Positions 26,724 through 34,829 of a stretch of 34,829 nt of DNA are shown here, in pieces. A program made the position numbers and the translations under genes. The stretch lies in the NCBI RefSeq assembly GCF_029945705.1, contig NZ_JAQSDC010000019.1, forward strand, positions 1-34,829, read 5' to 3'. The notes under the pieces are model-generated. The model saw only the letters and a list, made by a program, of their open reading frames with translations, was not told the origin of the DNA and did not search any database. The DNA comes from Methylotenera sp. (GTDB lineage: Bacteria; Pseudomonadota; Gammaproteobacteria; Burkholderiales; Methylophilaceae). Every line of letters starts with the position of its first letter. Within the stretch, counting starts at the first letter, position 1.

Positions 26724-27647
26724 TTGAAAATTATATTTGCTGGTACGCCAGAATTCGCCGTCCCAGCTTTAGCCGCACTAATTGCAGCGGGACATCAAAT
26801 CGTCGTGGTGCTCACACAGCCAGATCGCCCAGCTGGGCGTGGAATGAAGCTTAAAGCGAGTCCGGTTAAGGTGTTGGCTGAGCAACATGACCTGCATGTA
26901 TTTCAACCAGAAACACTCAAAGACGCAGCCGTGCAAGCGCAAATAGAAGCGGTGCATGCGGATGTAATGATAGTTGCAGCTTACGGATTGATTATCCCAA
27001 CGGTCGTTCTCAATATGCCGAAATTTGGCTGTTATAACATTCACGCTTCATTACTACCGCGCTGGCGCGGTGCGGCGCCTATTCACCGTTCTTTATTAGT
27101 TGGCGATTCAGAAACTGGCGTCACCATTATGGAGGTTGTACCAGCCTTAGATGCAGGGGCGATGGTTAGCCGTGGCATTGTGCCAATCACTGAGAACGAT
27201 ACTACACAAACTTTACATGATGCGTTAAGTAAAACGGGCGCTGATTTAATGGTGCAAGCAATGGCTGAATTAGAGATAAAAGGCACTCTGCCAGCCACAC
27301 CTCAAGACGAAGCTTTAGTGACTTATGCACATAAATTAGAGAAATCAGAAGCGGCTATTGATTGGCAAAAAAGCGCGGTTGAAGTTTCGCGCCAAGTGCG
27401 TGCATTTAACCCTTTCCCCGTTGCGCAAGGCGTACTTAAAGGTGAGGTTTGTCGTATTTGGATGGCCACCGCAAAAGCGGGAAATGCTAAAGTAGGTGAG
27501 ATCGTCAGCGTGCATGATGGTGTCACCGTTGGTTGTGGCGATGGTTTATTGCATATTACTGAGCTGCAAGCGCCAGGGGGTAAGCGACTTAGTGCGCAAG
27601 CTTTTGTGCAAGGGCATAATTTGCAAATTGGCGATTTTTTTAGTTAA
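26724..27647 (+). CDS. fmt: Methionyl-tRNA formyltransferase
   Basis: A 307-residue enzyme that formylates Met-tRNA(fMet) using 10-formyl-THF. The catalytic triad is visible as Asn105 and His107 in NIHASLLPRWRGAAPI and Asp143 in ALDAGAM; the N-terminus KIIFAGTPEFAVPAL and the C-terminal OB-like domain (about 205-307) are typical. The frame begins with TTG at 26724, preceded by AGGA; there is no nearby ATG that would keep the conserved N-terminus, so the TTG start is well supported. It follows def and is followed by htpX after 86 bases. Confidence 0.97.
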   Translation: MKIIFAGTPEFAVPALAALIAAGHQIVVVLTQPDRPAGRGMKLKASPVKVLAEQHDLHVFQPETLKDAAVQAQIEAVHADVMIVAAYGLIIPTVVLNMPKFGCYNIHASLLPRWRGAAPIHRSLLVGDSETGVTIMEVVPALDAGAMVSRGIVPITENDTTQTLHDALSKTGADLMVQAMAELEIKGTLPATPQDEALVTYAHKLEKSEAAIDWQKSAVEVSRQVRAFNPFPVAQGVLKGEVCRIWMATAKAGNAKVGEIVSVHDGVTVGCGDGLLHITELQAPGGKRLSAQAFVQGHNLQIGDFFS

Positions 27648-27733
27648 GCGTTCACTTCTATTCTAAAACTTGAATTTCTATTATTTGCCTTCATCTATTA
27701 AGCATTGGTCTGCGTCATGAAAAGGAGAATGCA

Positions 27734-28606
27734 ATGTTCGGAAATTGGTTAAAAACAGCCGTGTTAATGGCAGCCATCGTCGCGCTATTTGGTGCGGTTG
27801 GCGCAGCGCTTGGCGGCCAAGGCGGCATGATGATCGCGTTGCTGTTGGCGGCTGGTATGAATGTGTATGCCTATTGGTTTTCAGATAAAGCCGTGCTTAA
27901 AATGTACGGTGCGCAAGAAGTTAGCCCAGAAAATAACTTTGGCGACAATACGCAGTTTCGCAACTACTACAACATTGTCAAAGAGCTTGCCGAAAATGCG
28001 CAACTGCCTATACCAAAAGTGTATGTCATGAACGAAGCGCAACCGAATGCTTTTGCCACAGGTCGCAACCCAGAACATGCCGCCGTTGCCGCCACTACTG
28101 GCATCATGCAGGTGTTGAGCGAACGTGAGTTGCGTGGCGTCATGGCGCATGAACTTGCACACGTTAAGCATCGTGATACGCTAATTTCTACTATATCTGC
28201 GACGATTGCAGGTGCAGTTTCATCTATTGGTACATTTGGCATGCTGTTTGGTGGCGGTCGGAATGATGGTGGTGAGCGCAATGTGAGTCCTGTGGTAGCT
28301 ATGCTGATGATGTTTTTAGCGCCAATGGCAGCTTCATTGATTCAAATGGCAATTTCGCGTTCACGCGAGTTTGAGGCGGATAGAGTAGGGGCGGAAATTA
28401 GTCGTGACCCGAAAGCCTTAGCGAGTGCATAGCAGAAAATTAGTGATTATGCACATCAAATTCACAATCCAACGGCGGAAGCGCATCCAGAAACGGGGCA
28501 GATGATGATTATTAATCCTTTGGCGGGGGTGTCGTTTGATAGTTTGTTTAGTACGCATCCTAAGACTGAGGAGCGGGTTGCGCGGTTGATGGCGATGGTG
28601 GTTTAG
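27734..28606 (+). pseudogene. htpX: Zinc metalloprotease HtpX, interrupted by an in-frame TAG
   Basis: An inner-membrane M48 protease gene. The intact part is 232 residues with two N-terminal membrane helices (about 8-48), HELAHVKH (His139, Glu140, His143) and the third metal ligand Glu214 in [11 protein letters not shown]. After ALASA an in-frame TAG (28430-28432) stops translation, but the frame continues uninterrupted for 57 more codons ([13 protein letters not shown] to ARLMAMVV) up to a TAG at 28604-28606. Together they make a normal length of about 290 residues. The stop probably replaced a leucine codon (TTG to TAG), as intact homologues usually read ALEKI there. All catalytic residues lie before the stop, so a shortened active protein is possible. 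A sequencing error could also explain it. Confidence 0.85.
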
Positions 28607-28615
28607 GCTAAAACT

Positions 28616-29026
28616 ATGAATATAAAGCGCCTTATTGTGTTGTTTTTGGTGGTAGTTTTTTCTTTCGCTGCAGGCGGGTTATCTGCTAGTTTATATTACA
28701 AATATAAACTAGTAGCTTATGAAAAGCTAACCTCGGCGATAGCTCGATGGGATGATTCTGATACGACTCTAAAAGAGGCTGAGTTGCTAATTGCTTTGCA
28801 AAAACGATACCTAGCTACGGATAAAAGTGCTGGTGAAGCAACCTGTTTTCTAGTGAAATCAAAAATAAATCGAATGAGTAAAGATTTAATTGTAATTCAA
28901 GAAGGTTGGCACGACTCTTCGCGAGAAAATGATACTAATTTTGTATGGGTAAGTAAGTGGTTTAGTGGCACAGCAAAAAGCCGATTTGAGCTTTTAGTCA
29001 AATCAAGTCAAGAGTTGGGATGCTAA
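28616..29026 (+). CDS. Hypothetical single-pass membrane protein
   Basis: A 136-residue protein I do not recognise. One hydrophobic helix (residues about 5-27, LIVLFLVVVFSFAAGGLSA) is followed by a soluble, mostly helical tail with two cysteines (one near residue 77, one at the C-terminus). It starts 9 bases after the end of the extended htpX frame, with no clear ribosome site, so it may be translated with htpX. A 12-bp perfect inverted repeat (CTAGTTTATATT at 28686-28697 and AATATAAACTAG at 28701-28712) lies within its early coding region. The following noncoding region is repeat-rich. The gene looks like local accessory content between housekeeping blocks. Confidence 0.6.
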   Translation: MNIKRLIVLFLVVVFSFAAGGLSASLYYKYKLVAYEKLTSAIARWDDSDTTLKEAELLIALQKRYLATDKSAGEATCFLVKSKINRMSKDLIVIQEGWHDSSRENDTNFVWVSKWFSGTAKSRFELLVKSSQELGC

Positions 29027-29353
29027 TAATAAGTAGTACGTCAATAGCGAAGTGTATCGCGTAGTATGTAAGTGGTCGCTTTCGCGCGACTGGCGAGTTT
29101 CTTTCTTTTGCTTAGCCAAAAGAAAGAAACCAAAGAAAAGGCTACTCCCTACCGCTTGATTCCTAAGATTTATATTAATTTTGGACGACAAGCGGAAACT
29201 CGCTACGCTCAAACAGCCGCTTATCGAAATCCTCCAAAATGAATAAAAATCTTAGGCGCGGTAGCAGGAGATATTTAAAACCCACTTCGTTGAAGTTTCA
29301 TTGATGAATAGCCCCGAGCGCACTGTTATCAAGTAAAATCAAGGCTTAATCAA
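29027..29353. repeat. Noncoding region with nested inverted repeats
   Basis: A 327-base space without a gene. It contains a perfect 14-bp inverted repeat (GTTTCTTTCTTTTG at 29097-29110, CAAAAGAAAGAAAC at 29117-29130, 6-base loop). Next comes a larger imperfect hairpin: CTACCGC (29149-29155) with GCGGTAG (29258-29264), a 24-base arm at 29162-29185 matching 29233-29256 at 22 of 24 positions, and CGACAAGCGG (29186-29195) with CCGCTTATCG (29217-29226, 9 of 10). GGCGAGTTTC near 29092 and GAAACTCGC near 29195 also pair. Similar pyrimidine/purine-rich hairpins are dispersed in many proteobacterial intergenic regions; whether this one is multicopy here cannot be seen from a single window. Confidence 0.75.
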
Positions 29354-30700
29354 TTGGTTTTAACTTCAAGAAAGTTTTCTTTGTATATATCTCAACAAAT
29401 CGCTGCAAATGCTGTGAATCAGGTGTTGTCTGGCCGTAATCTTACTTTGGCGTTGCCTGCTGCTTTGGCGGTGTTTCCTAGTGCTACGCCGCAGCAGCGC
29501 GGGGCAGCGCAGGATTTAAGTTATGGTACTTTGCGGTTTTATGGTGAGATTGATGCTTACTTGGTCCAGCTGCTAGAAAAGCCGTTAACGGATGACCGAA
29601 TTAATGCTTTGCTACTTGTCGCAATTTATCAGTTATTGCACGATAAAGCAGACTCTTTTACCGTGGTCAACCAAGCGGTGCATGCAGTGAGCCAATTAAA
29701 ACGTCCTGCGCCTAAGAGTTGGGCTAAGGGTTTGGTGAATGCGATTTTGCGTAATTTCTTACGTCAAAAAGACCAGCTTGCTGCAAAGCTTAAATCTAGC
29801 GATGTGGCCGTTTATTCTTATCCACAGTGGTGGGTTAATAAGCTAAAAACGCAGTATCCTACCCACTGGCAGTGCATGCTTGAAACAGGCAACCAACATC
29901 CGCCTATGACATTGCGTGTCAATACGCAAAAAATCAGCATGCAAGATTATTGTCAGTTACTAACTCGCCAAGACATTCAAGCTAAGCATATTGGTGCGCA
30001 GGCTCTGATTTTAACTAATCCTGTGCCAGTAGAAAAAATCCCAGGCTTTAGCGATGGTATTGTTTCTGTGCAAGATTTAGGCGCACAGCTAGCGGCATAT
30101 CTGCTTGAAGCCAAAGCTGGCATGAACGTGCTAGATGCTTGTTGCGCGCCAGGTGGTAAAACAGGGCATATTTTGGAGTTAGCAGATGTGGCTTTAACAG
30201 CTTTAGATTCTGATGAAACACGTTTGCAACGTGTGCAAAGTAATTTGAGCCGCATGAAGTTACAAGCGAACCTTTTGGTTGGCGATGCATCAATGACTGA
30301 TTGGTGGGATGACACGAAAACTGCGCCGCAACTTTTCGACAGGATATTGGCGGACGTGCCATGTAGCGCATCTGGTATCGTGCGACGCCATGTGGATATT
30401 AAATGGCTACGACGTGAAGCTGATATTGCTTCTTTTACCCGCCAGCAGGCTAAAATTCTGGCTAATTTATGGCAGATGTTGGCAAAGGGTGGTAAATTAC
30501 TTTATGTAACGTGCTCTGTTTTTAATGAAGAAAATCAAGGACAAGTGGATAATTTCTTACAAAATAATGCTGATGCGACTCAACTATCATTTGAGCTACC
30601 AGAAAATTATGCGTCGGCAGAAATTACCCAAATCAATGGCCAACTTATCCCCACAAATGCACATGATGGCTTTTTCTATGCATTGCTGCAAAAAAATTAA
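29354..30700 (+). CDS. rsmB: 16S rRNA (cytosine-967-C5)-methyltransferase RsmB
   Basis: A 448-residue enzyme that methylates C967 of 16S rRNA with SAM. It has an N-terminal NusB-like RNA-binding domain (about 10-150) and a Rossmann methyltransferase domain (about 230-448) with LDACCAPGGKTGH (SAM site, 260-272), DVPCSASG (334-341, with Cys337) and VTCSVFNEEN (catalytic Cys387). No ATG fits the N-terminus. TTG at 29354 has AAGG nine bases before it; TTG at 29381 (reading MYISQQIAANAVNQ) fits the family start better and has AAGAAAG before it, so the true start is unsettled. Its end overlaps the next gene by 23 bases. Confidence 0.95.
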   Translation: MVLTSRKFSLYISQQIAANAVNQVLSGRNLTLALPAALAVFPSATPQQRGAAQDLSYGTLRFYGEIDAYLVQLLEKPLTDDRINALLLVAIYQLLHDKADSFTVVNQAVHAVSQLKRPAPKSWAKGLVNAILRNFLRQKDQLAAKLKSSDVAVYSYPQWWVNKLKTQYPTHWQCMLETGNQHPPMTLRVNTQKISMQDYCQLLTRQDIQAKHIGAQALILTNPVPVEKIPGFSDGIVSVQDLGAQLAAYLLEAKAGMNVLDACCAPGGKTGHILELADVALTALDSDETRLQRVQSNLSRMKLQANLLVGDASMTDWWDDTKTAPQLFDRILADVPCSASGIVRRHVDIKWLRREADIASFTRQQAKILANLWQMLAKGGKLLYVTCSVFNEENQGQVDNFLQNNADATQLSFELPENYASAEITQINGQLIPTNAHDGFFYALLQKN

Positions 30701-31247
30701 ACTATTCTTCTCATTCTGCTTGCTCATGCTGATTGCAACAACGGCATTGGCAGGCAGCAGCAGTATGAGTATCAGGAGTGCATCGCTAGTGGCACTTGAT
30801 GATTCATACGCGCTGAATGCAGACGTTGACATGAAGTTTAGCGAGAAGATGGAAGAGGCCATTAGCAAAGGCTTTGAGCTTAATTTTTTGATTGAATTTC
30901 AGTTATCCAAACCTCGTAAATATTGGTTCGACGATGAGGTGGCGACAGTAACTCACCGTGTTACTTTAAGCTACCATGCGCTTTCTAGACAATTTTTAGT
31001 CATTCGTGGCGATCAGCAAAAAGCTTTTGTACGTTTAGATGAAGCCACTGATGACTTATCTGAAATCAGTGACTTAAAAGTATTTCAAAAGTCTGAAGTC
31101 GAAAAAGGCGAGCATTATAAAGCGGCTGTATTGATGCGGCTTGACCCCAAAAAATTACCAAAAGTATTACAGGGCGACACCATTGGCTCAGATGACTGGA
31201 AAATGAGTTCGCAGCGTTTTGAATGGGTACCTAACTTATTTAAATGA
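30678..31247 (+). CDS. DUF4390 family secreted protein
   Basis: A 189-residue protein with a signal peptide (about 1-25, IKLFFSFCLLMLIATTALA) and a DUF4390 domain in the mature part (about 28-189), with FQLSKPRKYWFDDEV and LSYHALSRQFLV as characteristic stretches. Its function is unknown. The ATG at 30678 lies inside the last codons of rsmB; longer frames starting upstream would only add residues overlapping rsmB and spoil the signal peptide, so I reject them. DUF4390 genes sit between rsmB and the ntrY-type kinase in many betaproteobacteria. With 13 bases to the kinase gene, an operon is likely, and it may be an envelope partner of that sensor. Confidence 0.88.
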   Translation: MHCCKKIKLFFSFCLLMLIATTALAGSSSMSIRSASLVALDDSYALNADVDMKFSEKMEEAISKGFELNFLIEFQLSKPRKYWFDDEVATVTHRVTLSYHALSRQFLVIRGDQQKAFVRLDEATDDLSEISDLKVFQKSEVEKGEHYKAAVLMRLDPKKLPKVLQGDTIGSDDWKMSSQRFEWVPNLFK

Positions 31248-31260
31248 TTAATTTTCGCCA

Positions 31261-33417
31261 ATGAAATATGTCGTTTTTGTAAGCGCTGCTTTAGGCGTTT
31301 TTTTACTCTACTTGCTGTCAAACGCAAGTGCGAATACTGCTGCGTCTGGCGAGTACTATACTCTGTTGGTAACACTCAATGGGGTGTTAGCCACATTCCT
31401 GATAGTGTTGATTGGTTATCAGATTTGGCGGCTGTACAGACAAATTCGTAAAGGCGTTGTAGGTAGCCGTTTTACACTACGATTGCTAGCTAGCTTTGCG
31501 ATGATGGCGATTATTCCAGGATTAATCGTCTATCTAGTTTCAGTGAACTTTTTAACAAGATCTATTGAATCTTGGTTTAACGTGAAGGTAGAAGCTGCGC
31601 TTGAAGGCGGGCTTAACTTAGGGCGTACGGCCTTAGATATTATGCTGGCCGATGTGAAAGAAAAAGGCGAGAGCATGGCGACGACGCTATCTTTTCAGCC
31701 TGTAAACACCCATTCAATATTAAATGATTTACGTGAAAAAAGCGGGATACAAGACCTGACTTTACTAACAGTGCAAGGCAGAATTTTAGAGGTATCAAGT
31801 AGTGATTCAGCTAGCTTTTTACCTGAGTTGCCGAATGTGGCACAGCTGAGGCAAGCACGTAAACATATAGTGGCAAGTATTGAGCCTATCGGTAATAAAG
31901 GCTTGTATTTACGCGTGCTAGCACCAGTCAATGGCCAAGATTTAACTGGTGAAACACGCATATTACAGCTGCTGCAACCTGTACCTAAGCCATTAGCAAC
32001 GACGGCTGAGGCCGTACAAGATGTCTATCAAGACTATCAGCAGCTTTCGTATAGTCGTGCTTCATTAAGAGAGGTATTTGCCCTCACATTGACATTGGTG
32101 ATGATGCTAGCGATGTTGGGTGCGGTTGCGGTAGCTTTCGTGTTAAGTCGTAAGCTATCTGCGCCTTTAACCGTGTTGGCCGAAGGTACTAAGGCGATTG
32201 CCAGCGGCGACTACAGCACGATGTTGCCTGCCCATGGTAAAGATGAGTTGGGCGTACTGGTTCAATCTTTTAATAGCATGACGCAACAGTTAGACGATGC
32301 GACCAAAGCTGCTGATAGCAACCGAGCCCGTGTAGAAGCAGCTCGTGGTTACTTAGAAACCATACTCGCGCATTTATCATCAGGTGTGATGGCATTGAAT
32401 AAGCGCGGCGAATTGCGTACGTTTAATGAAGCTGCCATGAATATTCTGGGCGTACCGCTGGAAGGTTATGTGGGCTTACAGTTAGAGCAAATCAACCTTA
32501 AACATCCTCGATTAGAGAACTTTTTACTGACTGTGGCTAAGAATACCTTAGATGATGTTGAGCAAGCTGGTACACATAAAGAAGACGCTCAAACACAGGT
32601 AGAGTTGTTGGGGGCTAATGGCAAGCAGATACTGACCGTGCGTGGTACGCGTCTACCAGATGGGGGCTATGTTGCGGTGTTTGATGATGCAACCACTATG
32701 ATACAAGCGCAACGAGACGCAGCTTGGGGTGAGGTGGCAAGGCGACTGGCACATGAAATTAAAAATCCACTGACGCCGATTCAATTGTCGGCAGAGCGCA
32801 TGTCGCATAAATTACTTAGTAAACTCAATGATGCCGATGCGGAAATGTTAAGGCGCTCGACAGAAACCATTGTTAACCAAGTCGATGCGATGAAACGCAT
32901 GGTGAATGAATTTAGTGATTACGCACGTTCGCCTGCACCACAATTGCAAAAATTAGATTTAAATAATCTCATTAAAGAAGTGGTCTCGCTTTATGATCAG
33001 TCGGGTAGCAAGATAAGTTTGGTGTTGGAAAAGCAGCGCTGTCTGATCAAAGGCGATAGTACGATGCTACGCCAAGTGATCCATAACTTGCTACAAAATG
33101 CTCAAGACGCACTGGTAGACAGGACGGATGCCACAATCGCAGTTCAAACTAAAATTGAAAGTGAAATGTTAACGCTAACTGTCACTGATAATGGGCTAGG
33201 TTTTCCTGAAGATATGTTATTACGTGTTTTTGAGCCTTATGTCACTACAAAATCACACGGTACTGGTTTAGGATTAGCTATTGTAAAAAAGATTATTGAA
33301 GAACATAAAGGCAGTATTAAAATTGAAAATGTGCCAAAAGCGATGCAAACTACAGGCGCAATTGTAGCAATCAAAATTCCGCTCTTAATAGACACACTTA
33401 GTAATACAGAATCATAA
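31261..33417 (+). CDS. ntrY: NtrY-type sensor histidine kinase
   Basis: A 718-residue membrane kinase. Membrane helices lie near 3-22, 35-55, 75-97 and 272-295; the region from about 100 to 270 is the extracytoplasmic sensor. A HAMP domain (about 290-345) and a PAS domain (about 360-475) follow. The kinase core has His498 in RRLAHEIKNPLTPIQLS, the N box with Asn613 in HNLLQNAQDAL, DNGLGF (G1) and GTGLGLAI (G2, 667-674). All residues needed for phosphorylation are present. It lies 12 bases before ntrX. NtrY/NtrX systems are tied to nitrogen or redox control in other bacteria; the signal here is unknown. Confidence 0.95.
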   Translation: MKYVVFVSAALGVFLLYLLSNASANTAASGEYYTLLVTLNGVLATFLIVLIGYQIWRLYRQIRKGVVGSRFTLRLLASFAMMAIIPGLIVYLVSVNFLTRSIESWFNVKVEAALEGGLNLGRTALDIMLADVKEKGESMATTLSFQPVNTHSILNDLREKSGIQDLTLLTVQGRILEVSSSDSASFLPELPNVAQLRQARKHIVASIEPIGNKGLYLRVLAPVNGQDLTGETRILQLLQPVPKPLATTAEAVQDVYQDYQQLSYSRASLREVFALTLTLVMMLAMLGAVAVAFVLSRKLSAPLTVLAEGTKAIASGDYSTMLPAHGKDELGVLVQSFNSMTQQLDDATKAADSNRARVEAARGYLETILAHLSSGVMALNKRGELRTFNEAAMNILGVPLEGYVGLQLEQINLKHPRLENFLLTVAKNTLDDVEQAGTHKEDAQTQVELLGANGKQILTVRGTRLPDGGYVAVFDDATTMIQAQRDAAWGEVARRLAHEIKNPLTPIQLSAERMSHKLLSKLNDADAEMLRRSTETIVNQVDAMKRMVNEFSDYARSPAPQLQKLDLNNLIKEVVSLYDQSGSKISLVLEKQRCLIKGDSTMLRQVIHNLLQNAQDALVDRTDATIAVQTKIESEMLTLTVTDNGLGFPEDMLLRVFEPYVTTKSHGTGLGLAIVKKIIEEHKGSIKIENVPKAMQTTGAIVAIKIPLLIDTLSNTES

Positions 33418-33429
33418 AGAAGACAGAAA

Positions 33430-34749
33430 ATGGCATCAAAACATATATTAGTGGTTGACGACGAAATCGGTATACGCGAGCTTTTACGGGATATTTTGCA
33501 AGATGAAGGCTACCAAGTGCAGCTGGCGGAAAATGCCGCGGCAGCGCGTGCAGCCCGTCTGCATGAGCGCCCTGATATTGTGTTGCTAGATATATGGATG
33601 CCAGATTGTGATGGTATTACGTTGCTTAAAGAATGGGCGAATAGCAGCTTACTGACGATGCCGGTGGTCATGATGTCTGGTCATGGTACGATTGATACCG
33701 CGGTTGAAGCAACGCGCATCGGCGCTTTTGATTTCTTAGAAAAGCCAATTGCGCTGCAAAAGCTTTTGAAAACCGTAAGTGCAGCATTAAAACACAGTGA
33801 GCAGCTGCCTAAATCTGAAATGAATCTCACCAGTTTGGGTAAAAGCCCAATTGTGACGGCACTTAAAGATAGGCTAGATAAAATTGCTGTAGGCGTCAGC
33901 CTAACGCCAATTCTGTTGATTGGCCCTAAAGGATGTGGGGCGGAGCTTTGTGCGCGTTATTTACAAGATGCAGGTAGCCCTTGGTTGCAACTAACTGACT
34001 TCAACCAACTGGTCGATACGCCTTTGGACATACTTGAAGCGATTCGTGGTGGAGTGTTGTATATTCCTGAGATTGCTGACCTTAAAAAGGCTGAGCAAAA
34101 AGGCTTATTACTACTCATTGCAAAGTCAGAAAAATACCATGTGCGTGTAGTGTGTGGGACTAGTGAGAACTTGCCTAAGTTACAAGCTGAGTCTTTATTT
34201 GATCATAATTTATTTCAAGCCTTATCCGCTGTATCTTTGCGTGTACCAGCCTTGGATGAACATAGAGAAGACATCCCCGACTTAGTCGTTGCGATTGCTA
34301 ATTTGCAGTTAGAGCTGGCTGGTTTGGAATACCGCGAGTTTGATATAGCAGCATTGAATGGCTTGCGTAACGCTAATTGGCCTGGCGATTTGGCGCAATT
34401 AGATGCCGCTATCAGAAATTTAATACACACGAGCTTAGGCGATAAAATCACTTTAGATGATGTAAAGCGTGTTTTACATCAGTTTGATGACCCTGAAGTA
34501 CAAGTGAAAACTGCTGAAATCAAAAAGCATAAGCCAGTTCAAGTTGAAGAGACTAATACCGCTACCGCTGTTAACTTGTCATTCTTAAACCAGCCCTTAC
34601 GTGAAGCACGAGATGACTTTGAGCGCATGTATTTTCAACATCACATGAAAGATGCATTGAATAACATGAGTAAATTAGCGGATATTGCAGGTTTAGAGCG
34701 TACACATTTGTATCGCAAGCTGAAGCAGCTAGGAATTAAGATTAAGTAA
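33430..34749 (+). CDS. ntrX: NtrX-type response regulator with degenerate AAA+ domain
   Basis: A 439-residue regulator. The receiver domain (1-120) is complete: Asp10, Asp11, phosphoacceptor Asp54 in DIVLLDIWMPDCDG, Ser83 and Lys105. The central domain (about 135-360) has the outline of a sigma-54 activator AAA+ domain but has lost its working parts: the Walker A position reads GPKGCGAE (165-172) without the invariant Lys-Glu, the Walker B position reads GGVLYIPEIAD (207-217) with Pro in place of the Asp, and no GAFTGA loop can be found. A Fis-type helix-turn-helix closes the protein (about 415-438, LADIAGLERTHLYRKLKQLG). It should bind DNA and be phosphorylated by NtrY but not drive sigma-54 open-complex formation. 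Confidence 0.93.
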   Translation: MASKHILVVDDEIGIRELLRDILQDEGYQVQLAENAAAARAARLHERPDIVLLDIWMPDCDGITLLKEWANSSLLTMPVVMMSGHGTIDTAVEATRIGAFDFLEKPIALQKLLKTVSAALKHSEQLPKSEMNLTSLGKSPIVTALKDRLDKIAVGVSLTPILLIGPKGCGAELCARYLQDAGSPWLQLTDFNQLVDTPLDILEAIRGGVLYIPEIADLKKAEQKGLLLLIAKSEKYHVRVVCGTSENLPKLQAESLFDHNLFQALSAVSLRVPALDEHREDIPDLVVAIANLQLELAGLEYREFDIAALNGLRNANWPGDLAQLDAAIRNLIHTSLGDKITLDDVKRVLHQFDDPEVQVKTAEIKKHKPVQVEETNTATAVNLSFLNQPLREARDDFERMYFQHHMKDALNNMSKLADIAGLERTHLYRKLKQLGIKIK

Positions 34750-34829
34750 CTCTAAACAGCTCGTCTTAAATACCTGTAATGGTCTAACAAACTGCCACAC
34801 TTGCTAAGGTTTTTTGCTGATACTTTTGC

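Noticed and set aside
27881-28281. Minus-strand open frames within htpX
   Set aside because: They are shadows of a clear coding frame and show no domain or start signal of their own.
28433-28606. Separate small gene after the htpX stop
   Set aside because: It is in the same frame as htpX, reads as the HtpX C-terminus and lacks its own start signal.
30525-30677. Upstream extension of the DUF4390 frame to give a 240-residue protein
   Set aside because: The extension lies wholly over rsmB in another frame and puts a charged stretch before the signal peptide; the ATG at 30678 gives a proper signal sequence.

Overview
The window looks like a chromosomal segment of a betaproteobacterium, most likely a methylotroph of the family Methylophilaceae (Methylotenera-like). 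The grounds are an estimated G+C near 40 percent and several betaproteobacterial gene orders: ahcY with an upstream SAH riboswitch, then a small holin-type membrane protein and metF; LysM-dprA-smg divergent from def-fmt; rsmB-DUF4390-ntrY-ntrX; and dapF-DUF484-xerC. The genus is inferred from gene order and feel of the sequence. I see no rRNA, tRNA, CRISPR array, insertion sequence or prophage.

Layout. Positions 1-4231 carry small housekeeping and accessory genes: a short membrane protein coupled to yggX, dgkA, a GFA-type zinc protein, an SDR oxidoreductase divergent from a TetR regulator, and a Crp/Fnr-type regulator. Positions 4524-7276 carry an RsbRD_N-PAS-GGDEF diguanylate cyclase, a YihY/BrkB membrane protein and a 63-residue membrane protein. 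Positions 7442-13632 (minus strand) are a complete pgaABCD operon for export of poly-N-acetylglucosamine, preceded by an 874-base stretch without a convincing gene. Positions 14507-17667 (minus) hold sodB, xerC, a DUF484 gene and dapF.

Positions 17845-23203 (plus) form an S-adenosylmethionine-cycle block: metK (makes SAM), an HD-GYP protein, then a promoter and SAH riboswitch driving ahcY (removes SAH), a holin-type protein and metF (supplies methyl-THF for methionine). It ends at a strong terminator shared with the convergent smg-dprA-LysM group. Positions 26183-28606 carry def, fmt and an htpX gene interrupted by one in-frame amber codon. After a small unknown protein and a structured inverted-repeat region comes rsmB-DUF4390-ntrY-ntrX, a two-component system whose NtrX has a visibly degenerate AAA+ domain.

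How it fits together. PNAG synthesis by PgaC/PgaD is activated by c-di-GMP in E. coli. Here a diguanylate cyclase with an intact inhibitory site lies about 1.6 kb from the pga operon, and an intact HD-GYP phosphodiesterase sits inside the SAM-cycle block, so the window holds a maker, a breaker and a plausible target of c-di-GMP. I did not find a clearly unprecedented multi-gene system. The most notable items are the htpX amber codon, the degenerate NtrX, the SAH riboswitch with a mutually exclusive downstream pairing, the PgaB without a lipobox, and the folded repeat region near 29.1-29.3 kb.
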